This document shows, in pieces, positions 1 through 10,200 of a DNA stretch of 64,000 bases. The stretch lies in contig BDSL01000029.1 in assembly GCA_003116995.1 (NCBI GenBank), forward strand, positions 186,001 to 250,000, read 5' to 3'. The notes under the pieces are model-generated. The model was not told the DNA's origin and ran no database searches. It was given only the letters and a program-made list of their open reading frames with translations. The first letter of the stretch is position 1; the number at the start of each line of letters is the position of its first letter. Source of the stretch: Yamagishiella unicocca. Its lineage: Eukaryota; Chlorophyta; Chlorophyceae; Chlamydomonadales; Volvocaceae. Made by a program: the position numbers and the translations under genes.

Positions 1-268
1 ATTGTACAACTAGGGGGTGAAGGCTATGAAGCACGGTGAAACACGGAAGTGGCGAGCATAAGCCGTAAGGTCTGCCTTAATCTGCTGTAGATCAAATAAA
101 CATTGGATTTATTATTATAATCACGTTCATCTATTTGCTGGGGCGGGCAAACACCCAAACGCACGTTAGTTCTGGCCCTTGTCCTATTGTTCTGTTTCAG
201 GCCCGTTGCTCCATCAGCTACAAGAACAAATTATCCACAGCGTCTATAGATCATAGCGGTCAAGGTCC
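1..268 (+). promoter_or_regulatory. 5' flank of the RING-CH gene
   Basis: No reading frame here resembles a protein family. The stretch is less G+C-rich than the coding DNA that follows and lies directly upstream of the ATG at 269, so it is probably promoter plus 5' UTR. No clear TATA element was picked out, and an upstream non-coding exon cannot be excluded. Confidence 0.35.
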
Positions 269-3200
269 ATGAAGCTTAGGAAAGCGGCAGGACAGGCACT
301 GCTCGACCTCGACGACCCTCAGGAGAGCAGCGATGAAAGTAGCGATTACGACAGCAGTGAGGATGAGTACGTAGGTGTCGATGGAGGCCTATGGGACGTT
401 GCAGAGGAGGATGAGGATGAAGGAGACGAAGAAGAGGGCGAGAAGGAGGGGCACATGGAGCCGGGACTTGACGGCGTCGGCGATGATACGCTGAGGAGCG
501 CGGACAGCGACCTGGCAGGAGGTGAGGTCCATGCCCAGCGGTGTCCCAGAAACCGCGTACTTTGCCTTTCCAAGCATCACACCGGGCCCCACGCCGACGT
601 GGTTGCACCCGCAGGTGGGTCTGGCGCCTTCGGGCCGGACACGGCTTTGGCCAACCATAGCAGCGACGCCGAGAGCGAAAGTGGCAAGGTGGGTGTTGGC
701 GTGCTGTGACGGGGCACGCATCCCCAACCGGCCATGACAGCAGCACGCATAGCTGCTGTAGGCCCATCCACCTTTGCTTCCCCTTATTCACCTGACCACC
801 CTTGCCCCCATAGCACCGAGTTGCCCACCCTCTCCGTACACTCAGCTCACCATACGTTCGGCTCGGTCATCACGAACGCGAAACTCGTGTTGCCACCTGC
901 CGTGACCGATTTTCCTCTTTGTAGAACCCGCTGTTCGACCCCAACCCTGACGCATTGCCGCCAACCCAGGATGAGCAAGAAGTCGATTACGAGGTAGATG
1001 CGGCGACCGACCACCTGGCGGCCGCGGCCTTCAACCCGTTCGCTCTGCTGGCCGCGGACTGCAGCGACAGCGGCAACGACAACTGCGGTCTGGGGGACGG
1101 TGACGGCGATGCCGTTGCCGTCGAATCCGATGTCGGCCCAGATGAAGAAACGCAGCAGGACGAGGAGCTGCAGCGCCGGCGGCGGCAGCGACGCAAGCCG
1201 CGGCGGCGGCGGCGACGTGGCACAGTTGCTCCAGCGGCAGGGCGCAGTGGGGCTGCTGGTGCTGGGGGGCACGTGACGGAGGCCGGCGAGCATGTGGGCC
1301 CTTCAGCGGCAGCGTCCGTAGACTCCATGCTGAAATGTATTGTCCCGCCGGCGACAGGGGAGGAAGAGGACCGTGCGCGACACACTGTTGAAAGCGATGA
1401 CGACGGCGACAGTGAAAGTGACCAGCGGGCGGGAGCCGAATGCTGGTTGTGCTATGGCGAAGGCCACGTAGCGTCCTGCGGCTTGAGCAAGGCCAGCAGC
1501 AGCAGTGGCCAGGTACTCGGTGGTGCCTCCTGTGAGAGCCGGGTGGCCCTGGGAGGTGACGGTTGTGGCGGTTGCGACGAGCTTGTGGCGCCGTGCCGGG
1601 TGTGCTCCGGCGGCGTGCGGTACATCCACCGGCGGTGCTTCGAGCGCTGGCTGGACAGCAGCTGGGCCATCGCCTGCCCCAATTGCAGGACGCTGTATGA
1701 CAGGTGAGGGCCTGCGGACGGCTGTGTTTTTTACCCTGACAATGATTTACCCTAAAAATGGCAAAATGATGCGAACAGGCCATCTCCGAATCATTTTTGT
1801 CGGTGTCGCCGTTTCGGCCTCTCCTAACGACCTGCCTTCACGCCAGCTGGCTCCTTCCAACCTGCCCCTACGTACTCCGCCCCCTCCTCGCCCCCCGACC
1901 CCGGCCCCCTCAACCGCAGCGCCGTGTTGGACGATCACAGCGGCGGCTCCTCCGTGCGCGCGATGCTGGTGGCCTCCTGCCCGCCCAACCACGACCTGCG
2001 CCAGCCCTTGCCGCTGCGTGCGCTGGTCCACTTCTGTGTCGGGGGCATGGTGGAGCTGTCCATGGCGTGCGGCGGCTTCACAGCAGTGGGTGGGTGATGC
2101 GCGGCCAGGGCGAGGGGGGCGGTCGGGTGGTGCGCCGGGAGGTTTGGTGAGCTGGTATAACGGGGGGCGGTACGTAGTAGCTGGGCGTGGGCGGCCTTAT
2201 CCGCCCTTGTGTGGCCCTGTTCAGCGTATATATTTGAGCGCGCTGCAGTACGGAACGCAGCCTTTCAGAAGGCATCGTGGCTGCCCCTCGCACAGCAAAT
2301 CGGTGCCGCTTCTTGGTGATTTTGTAGACATTGGGTTGTGCTCGCAAGTTCTTCGATTACTGCTACCGTCCAGCTCTCCTGTTAACCGCCTTATTTCCCC
2401 GCTGCTACAACTACCACAACCACCCAGAGCTGCTGCGCCGCATCCGGCTGCTGGTAGACGACATGGCGGCCCACGGAGGCGATGGCGGGCTAGGCCTGGT
2501 GGGAGAGGACGGGAGCACTCTGGAACTGCTGAGCTTCGACGTCACGGCGCTTGTGCTAGATCTGGGACTGGTGAGACTATGCCCCAAAGGGGCAGTGAGG
2601 CGCACGTCGGGCAGCAGCTAGTGATGGGGACCTGGGCACAATGCTGGCAATACTGAGCAGCCCGGGACGTAGGATTTGAAAGGGGGAGACTGCTTGTGTA
2701 TTCCTATCATATCCTAGAAATTCTCGTGTTCTGCAATATAGGTGGTTTGGCACACCCCTTCCGACCTGACACACCCCTTGCCTCCTAACCCACCGCGGTC
2801 CAGGACGCCCCGCTGCCCAGCCGCGACGAGACCGATGCTGGGCAGCCCAGCCGCAACGGCCGCCGCAACCCCACATACGGCTACGAGGACAGCGAGGATG
2901 AGGACTTCTTCGACGGACTCAGATGGGACGGGCGGCTGATGCTGTCCGCCGGTTTGCGCGAGCGTAGCTTCACCGGTACCAACCGGGGCGACCTCATCCG
3001 GCGCTATATCCGCCCAGTGCTGGCGCCCCACGCAACCCAAATGGCTGCAACCGTCGCCCCAGGCCTCCAGCAGCAATTCGGAGCGCGCCCTCTGCCGCAT
3101 TGGCCAGAAGTTTGGCCCGAGCTGGTGTTTGGACCACACCTCCAGCGCATGCGCGACGACATCTTCATCGACTGGATTGCCCCTGCTGCATGGGTAAGGG

Positions 3201-3577
3201 CTGCCGCACATCTCTGGGCAGGGTGGGACTTTTAGGGAGCGGACGATTGTGGGCGCAAGTCCGTTGGTTCGTTACTTTCCGTGTGCGCCGATGAGTAGCC
3301 CCAGTTGTACGTTTATGCAGTGCCAGCCACCTGATCCTGCACCTGACAACTGTCCCACACTCCTGACTGTAAACAGGTGGCGGAGAGGCCCGAGGGGCAC
3401 CCGCGTGCTGCTGCGATGCGCATGGAGGCGGACCGCGCGGTGCAGCGCGCGGAGCAGCAGCGGCGCCGGGCCGACATGCTGCTGCAGCAGCGCAGCCAGC
3501 AGCGCCAGTCGGCGGGCAGCAGGGGGCAGCAGACCATGCCGGCTGCCTCGCGCGGTACAGGCGGCCGACGACGGTGA
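269..3577 (+). CDS. RING-CH (RINGv) zinc-finger protein, probable E3 ubiquitin ligase
   Basis: Six exons fit in phase: 269-688, 925-1703, 1920-2085, 2328-2570, 2804-3193 and 3377-3577, giving about 732 residues. Residues 1-140 are acidic and Ser-rich. A RING-CH domain spans about residues 313-394, with CWLC, PCRVC, YIHRRC, the ERW tryptophan and CPNC as metal ligands and core. In this family (MARCH-like) the domain recruits an E2 enzyme for ubiquitin transfer. The second cysteine pair is spaced C-x2-C instead of the usual C-x-C, and a long Ser/Gly insert separates the first two pairs. Exon 4 carries a motif FFDYCYRP and exon 5 an Asp/Glu patch and a conserved-looking Trp/Pro segment. The C-terminus is Gln/Arg-rich and basic. 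I see no clear transmembrane pair, unlike most membrane MARCH ligases, so it may be soluble. Ligase activity is inferred from the domain only. A TGTAA signal follows at 3705. Confidence 0.8.
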
Positions 3578-3704
3578 TGCACACAGCGAGGAGGTCGTCT
3601 GGATCTCGGCTAAACGCGCTGCGCTGTCCTTGTGGGCTAGCGTGGTTCATGGCTGACGGGGGGCTGCGTCCAGTGACCTTCGGCCGCGCGACTTTGTACA
3701 TATA

Positions 3705-3709
3705 TGTAA
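3705..3709 (+). terminator. Candidate TGTAA polyadenylation signal of the RING-CH gene
   Basis: This is the first TGTAA on the coding strand after the stop at 3577, about 128 nt downstream. TGTAA is the usual poly(A) signal in chlamydomonadalean algae. The cleavage site itself is not visible. Confidence 0.5.
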
Positions 3710-5115
3710 TCTCTTACGGTTTGGGCAGTTTGTGCATTCCCGTCCTGGTGTTCCCATATTGTATGGCTTGGAGTAGCGGTGATTCTAGGGGGTACTCCGC
3801 GCGTCTTCCTTAGGAATGTCCTAGTGGATGATCTTCATTACAAATTGGCTTGTTATAACTTCATTCACTGTGTCAGCCAGCTCATCGCCCAAGCGCAGGT
3901 GGTCACTAAGCTAGATGGGAAGCATCGCTTTATTTCCCTGTTCCTTTGGGTTGGGTGTGGGGCAGGGTGTGGGGCATCCCACTTGCGAGCTCCACATGCC
4001 AGGCCGTGCGCCCACCTGTACCAAGGTTCTTTGCACACAAGTATTTAGCTCCGAAAGGCTTGGCTCCGAGGTGTCACGAGCGCTGCGCATTCGATTTGGT
4101 AACATTGATAACCTGTGCGGGGTGTCGTGGTGTGCATGGCGTGTGCGGTAAACGACGAGCGTTAAGGTTTGCCCTGCGGGAACGTTGCAGTTCTTCTTGT
4201 TACAGTTAGAGCCATCGGGCGCATCGCCTGAATCTGTATATTATACCCCATTTTCCTTGTATATGATGTGCCTGTCGAGTGCCACATGTCCCCCACGATG
4301 CGCCCATGTAAAGATGTAATTGCAACGGACCTTCCTCCCACCAACAACTTCTTGGCTTATCAGCAGCAGTAATAGTTTTTTTGAGTTCATCGGCCGCCAC
4401 GACGCCCTGCAGGCGATGTGCATTGGGCGGGCTAGTAAAGGTTACATGGACGGCATCCAGCACGGGAGGGGGAACGTGCCATGTCACATTTACAACTCTT
4501 GGTGGCCAGGTGATACGGCCATGCTTGTCCAACGGAACACTGGCGTGATGCGGACACCCTTCACGACTATCAGTGCAAGACACACAGTTTTCTCGGCCTT
4601 AATCCATCACACACTGGGAATCCATGGCAGCCTCGCAGCGCTGTTCAGGCCCATAGCAACCTTAATAACGTAAGGGTCCCCAATTTTTCACGGAGGGAGC
4701 AAGGCAATGTTATTTCGCACGCCCTGATTGGACGCCATACTATACACGCTTATTAGTTCATATACGGATGCTTCCAAACGGCACATCGTAGGCAGCGCGC
4801 AAGGCAAGCACTTGTATTGCCATCGTCACATACCAGTATCCACATGACAACTACCCATCCTCTCCCGCAACATGTGCAAATGGCTGCCGGTTGTAATGCA
4901 AACCAGCGCGCGCGCCATCAGGACCGCTCGCAATCAAGAGCCATATTTCCACGCGCGTGAGGGGGATCAACAACACAAACGAACGCGTGACTATGACGCG
5001 TTGACACAGGCTTGGCGCCTCTCATTGAACGCACATGTCCAGCAAGCCACTTCACCAGCAGTTCAGGAATATCAAGATGAAGGGTGAGGCCCTGAACCAT
5101 AGACATCGAAATGAA
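3710..5115. other. Intergenic region between convergent RING-CH and DMP genes
   Basis: No open frame here has recognisable family features or consistent splice structure. It should contain the 3' ends of both flanking genes. A minus-strand TGTAA (TTACA on the plus strand at 4490-4494) is the nearest candidate poly(A) signal for the DMP gene, about 620 nt past its stop, so that assignment is weak. Confidence 0.4.
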
Positions 5116-6012
5116 TTATTCTTGCCTGAAGGCCCCGCCACCGCTGTAACCCCCTTCACTTGCGCCATAGTCGGCGCTCTTGGGAGAAGGCCCCAACGTT
5201 CGCTGGCTGTGCCGCACCGGGTTCATAGATTGCCGGTACTCGCTATTTACGTAGCTTTCGCGTGGACCACCACCGACGCTGCGTGCAATACTCTTGCTGG
5301 CGCCCAAGCCGGAGGGCCCGTCCTGGCTGTGGCTCTTCATGATGGGTGGTCCACCCCCCCCTGGTGCACCAGGCCCGCTCTCGTAGTCCTCTTCGCCCTC
5401 GGGGATCGTGGGCGGGTAATCGCCTTGAGAACCAGCGTACATGGGGTTGGATGCCATGGGACGCTCCCCCGGTGGACATGTTTCTGGCACATTCTGGAAT
5501 CCAAGCATTTGGCGGGGCGGCCCCAGGCACATCATAATCATTCCAATGAGAAGCGCCACCACGACGGGAACCGTGCGCACAATAGCTGAATCAAATCGGG
5601 ACGTTCCATCCTTGTCGCCGGATGGGAAGATGCACATACAGACGGGGTTGGTGAAGAGCACGATCAGCACGAAGGCTGCGGTAGACAACGTTGCGTGCAC
5701 GTAGTCGCGGACCTTCAGGTAAAAGTATTCATACACACGGTCCTTATCTTCATCAGTGGGTAGTGAGAAGCACAGTGGGCCGTAGAACGGCATCATGAGC
5801 ACCCAGAATTTTTGGCCATCCGTGGACGTGTATGTGTCGGTAAATGACGCGAAAAAGCACGCCACTCCAAACAGGACCACCATGGCAATCACCAGCGAAC
5901 GCTCCTGGTCCTGGCAGTATGATGAGTCATTGATGACCAGGTTGCCCAGTATTTGGAAGATCGTGAGCGTGTGTGTTGGGAAGAAGTACGACACCCTCGT
6001 GATGGCATCCAT
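5116..6012 (-). CDS. DMP (DUF679) family four-helix membrane protein
   Basis: A single exon encodes 298 residues. The first 174 match the DUF679/DMP layout: a hydrophobic stretch at about 14-27 after the PTHT segment, then helices near 39-57, 104-129 and 143-164. The family landmarks are all present: FASFTD after helix 2, KVRDYVHATLS before helix 3, a Cys-x-x-P segment after it, and a PPRQMLGF exit after helix 4. The remaining 125 residues form a Gly/Ser/Pro-rich, probably disordered, cytosolic tail not typical of plant DMPs. In flowering plants DMP8 and DMP9 act in sperm and are needed for gamete fusion, while others remodel ER and vacuole membranes; which role applies here is unknown. The gene is intronless in a very intron-rich neighbourhood. 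It is divergent from UPL3, with about 1.2 kb between the start codons. Confidence 0.85.
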   Translation of the reverse strand: MDAITRVSYFFPTHTLTIFQILGNLVINDSSYCQDQERSLVIAMVVLFGVACFFASFTDTYTSTDGQKFWVLMMPFYGPLCFSLPTDEDKDRVYEYFYLKVRDYVHATLSTAAFVLIVLFTNPVCMCIFPSGDKDGTSRFDSAIVRTVPVVVALLIGMIMMCLGPPRQMLGFQNVPETCPPGERPMASNPMYAGSQGDYPPTIPEGEEDYESGPGAPGGGGPPIMKSHSQDGPSGLGASKSIARSVGGGPRESYVNSEYRQSMNPVRHSQRTLGPSPKSADYGASEGGYSGGGAFRQE

Positions 6013-7246
6013 GGCAGTTACGGGATTTCCAGCTGGCTAGTACCAGCTGTAGGCTATTGTGCCGTCGAACGAGTTCAGGCGAGGGTGACCAAGGATATAA
6101 CTTAATGCCGCGCTACGTTCCGCGGTCCGAGTCCCACGCCAAGTGTGCAGATGATACCCTGTTTGGGTCAGTAAACGATTGCATCGGGCGGGGCCATGTC
6201 ATTGTAAGAGGGAGCTTACAGGCAACGCTGGGGTTAAATAAGGAGCGGTTTCATCCCAGTTTATCAGGAAGCCAATTACAAAGTCAGGGAGGAGAAAGGC
6301 ACCTACCAACAATGCAATTTACGACTTTGCAATTAGCAGCGCCTGCAGGATAAGGGCCCTAGGGTGTACCGCTGAATTGCATACTTCACTAAGCTGGGGC
6401 TGCGTATCGTATTGCTGCAAGGATTTCATTGATGACTGACTGCGAACGCTCGTGCATACACGAATCGGTTCACGACTGCATTGCGACAGGATCCGAGGAG
6501 CGCGAACCCAAGTGAAGTTGGGTTGCCGCACAAGTGGTTGCCCTAAAGTGCAAGCTGAGCACGGTCTACACTCTCTTTCCTAGCAACAACCATATTCAGC
6601 AAAATCAAACTATGCAATTATATACACGACTGTTGGCCCTAAGTGCGTGGAGCCGGCCGGTCAAGCAAGCCGCCCAAGGACCCCACGTAACAGAAAGGAC
6701 GCATCGCGAGCGCCAACACCAACGCCTAACATAACTAGTTCACCTGGCTCACCGGAGTGCAAGGAAAGCGTCGGTTTGGAACACCTCTCCTTAGTTTAAC
6801 GCCATTTCCGGCAGCGTCCAGCGCCCAGATTATGCTTCCCTCAACGAACGTGAATTATGTTGTTGGTAGAATAAAAGCAACTAGCCGTTCCGTATTGGTA
6901 CTACCTGAGGCCGAGGTTGCATGGTTGACCAACAAGCTGCGAGGTGTCAATATCTGCAGATGCAAGCTTCTACACCAAAACTAGCGTTCATGTTTTGTGG
7001 ATAAGGTTACAAGTAGAACGCTTCCACGCTGGGTGTGGGGCCTGGGTGCCGTACACGGTGAAGCCCCCACTAACTTAAGATTGGAACCCTTGAGTACCAA
7101 CGATCTGTCTGTTTTGGGATTAGCTTTAAAAGGGTCTGCGTTCATTTCGTAGCACCGGGCCTGGCCCAGCTTACGCTTTGGGGCGGACAGTGTTTCCTTC
7201 CTTATGTCGGTGAGCGTTGCGCCTCGCCCCTTCGGTGAGGTGCGTC
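6013..7246. promoter_or_regulatory. Divergent intergenic region between DMP (-) and UPL3 (+)
   Basis: About 1.2 kb separates the two start codons. The ORFs inside are short and lack family features or low-complexity runs typical of local exons. It must hold both promoters and 5' UTRs. Base composition is more balanced than in the flanking genes. I could not define a specific element. Confidence 0.45.
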
Positions 7247-10200
7247 ATGGAAACTAGGCGCTCCTCCAAGCGGAAGGAACGCGACGAAGCGCCTCCAAGT
7301 GGCCCTCAACAAGCTTCCCGAAAGCCTCGACGCCCCTCTACAAAGTCTAGCCCAGCTGCCGGTGGCGAGGACACCGAGATTGGTGCTTCGGCGAGTACAC
7401 AGTTAACTGCACCAGCACGTGAAGCAGAGCGTTCCAACTCCCCAAGCGGCGGCCCGGCAACTCGGCTCCGCGCAAAGCGGGCAGCTGCAGCTGCACCGCA
7501 GCCTTCCCCGGCAGCTGCCGGCAGGGCAAGGCGGAGTAGGGCGAAGGCTCGTGAGCCTTCTGCAGAGGCGGAGGAGCAGCAGCAGCCCAAAGAGGACGTC
7601 GAGGACGCATTGCCGCAGGCCGCACTGCCGACTGGGCCGTCCACAACAACAGCAGCAGCGGCTGAAGCCGGAAAGCCAAGCCCAGGGCCGCTTCGGCTAA
7701 CGCCGTCGCAGTTGCGTGAGATGGCCAACCGGCAGGGTCGGGGCCAAGGCATGGACGACGACAAGGTAATGCCAGATGCTAACCGCGCAACCGTGGTTAC
7801 ATGCCTGCCATGTGTCAGGCCTCCAACCACGATGGTCACCCGCAGGACTTGGCTGAAGTTTTCGGTCGCAATTTCTCTGGAGCAGGAAGGTGCGCAGGCG
7901 TGGAGGGCGCGCTGCGCTTTTCTGCGTGCGGTGCAGAATTACGTGCTCACCTGACCGGCATGCGTTTTTATTGTAGTGCTCTGCAAGGTCTCTTGCGCAA
8001 GCTGGGAGCTGGATTTGAAGATATGATGCCTATGGGCGGTATGTCTGGCAGTCGGTTGAAGGTGAGGGGGGGGGAGGATAGGGTCAGGCCCCGCGGGCCA
8101 CAACCCTGCCAGCAGGGACTGGCATCGCCGCCGACATTACCTTTCAGTATTGCTATCCTCACAGCTCATATAACTAAATGTTACAGCGTGTAACTAAATG
8201 TTACAGCGGGCGGAAAGGGGGCAGCGGCGTGAGCTCGACGCGCTCTTGACAGAAACACAGGCGCACGGCACCGACACAAGTTCGTATCCCAGAAGATGAT
8301 AAGGGCGCGACGCAGCGATCAATCGGGTTGTGTCCACCGCGTGGCACATGATGGAGTTTCGTCCGTGAGCCCCAGCTTTCGCTTCGTCCTGCGCAGGCCA
8401 TTATGCAGGGCCTCCGTCAAATGGAAGACGAGGGCTCGCAGCTGTCAGCTCTGTCGGAGCTAAACGAGCTGCTGTCGATTTCGACTGAAGACAACCTGGC
8501 TGCCTTCCCAACGGAAAGCATGGTGCCGTTACTGGTGAGACAGGCAACGGGTCCGTGTCGATGCTGTGCTGGCAAGGGGAGTTACGTAGTCGCGCATTTG
8601 GGCTCGGTATGAGGTTGCGGCACAATTGGCCGCTAGAAAGTGCATCCGCGGCATTGGCGGGATGATTGTGACTCGACTCGAACGCTTCCACGGGATCCCA
8701 CTCCTCGTATCGTGTCCGCCCCGCTGTTTGTTCCCGTTTGTTCCAACAGATTCAGTTGCTGAACGCCGAGCACAATCCGGACATCATGCTCATGGCGGCG
8801 CGGGCGCTGACGTTCCTAGCAGACGTGCTGCCGCAGTCGTGTGGGGCCATCGTGCGTCATGGTGCCGTACCAGCCTTCTGTGCACGCCTGCTCACCATTG
8901 AATACATTGATCTGGCGGAGCAGTCGCTGCAGGTGCGACGACAGGGGGGCCGCTGGGGAGGAGGGCGGCTGGGAACAGCGCTGGGGATATCAGCACTTGG
9001 GGAGACAGCGGGTTGAAGAAAACGGCTCCTGGGAAAACATCAGGCTGGGTGTTGTGCGAGGCGTCTCGACTGCGGCAACCGCACGTGGAGGTGGCGATCA
9101 GGCGATGTGTGAGGATGGCTGGCGAGGAGGAGCTGGTCACCCGGACAGCTGGAAGGGCCGCGCAGTTTGCGCCCAAGATGGCGGATAGCCATGTCATTCC
9201 GATGCGACAATGCTAGCTAGCGCCGCGCCTGTGGAGGCGGTGTATTAGGAGAGTGGTGGAAAAAGGGGGAATGTGTGAAGTGTGTCCCGCTGGCACGGTG
9301 CGCAGGGATGGCTCCGTGGGTTCGATGTTCATGTGCCTCGATGTGCCCCTGGCTGTGCGCGTTTCAGGCCTTGGAGAAGCTGTCACACGAGCACTCGCCC
9401 TCCCTGCTGCAAAATGGAGGCCTTCTGGCGGTGAGTTCCAAACCATGACCTACGACAGGTTTGCGACGCACTGGTGACACAGATGAGCTAGCACAGATCG
9501 CAGGTTCTTGAAGGGATGTGCCCGAGCTCAGGTCGCACGCCGTGTGACACGCCCCGAGCTCCGCTCCGAAGCCATCCTCCCCCTCTCGGCCGTCTGGTCT
9601 GCCCCTGCAGGTGCTATCCTACCTGGACTTCTTCCCCACAGGCGTGCAGCGCACTGCCACGGCCACGGCTGCCAACATCTGCCGCTCCCTCACTGCCTCG
9701 CCCTCAGCGGCCTCGAGCGGGGTGGCGCAGTCGGCAGTGAAGGAGGCCATTCCTATCCTTACGGGTCTGCTGCACTACTCGGTTAGTAGGGCGGGAGGGG
9801 GGCCATCGAGGTGGGCCCGGTCGCCGCTGGTCGCTGAGGGCGTACATATCGACCCGTGGGCCGCAGTGCCCTGTGTCTGATGCGACCAGGTGACCCACGG
9901 GACGGATGGATCGACGCCAACTGCGTTCCCTGTCACCACCCTTCATTTGTGTCGACTACGTTCCCCTGCGGCCCCTGCCCGCCTCCTGTCACGACCTTCA
10001 CCGCTCACGTCTCCGTCTGTGCACCCTGCCTCCGCAGGATGCCAAAGTTGTGGACAACGCCTGTGTATCGCTGTCGTACATTGCCGAGGCATCTGCTGGC
10101 CACCCTTCGCTGCTGGAGGCGCTAACGGCGGGTGGCCTGGTAGGCCAGGCGTTGCAGCTGGTAAGCACCAGCCGTCCAGGGAGGGGGATTCGCGGTCGGA

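Noticed and set aside
269..791. Overlapping minus-strand ORFs of more than 100 codons opposite the RING-CH gene
   Set aside because: Shadow frames produced by high G+C coding DNA; the plus-strand exons keep phase and domain content.
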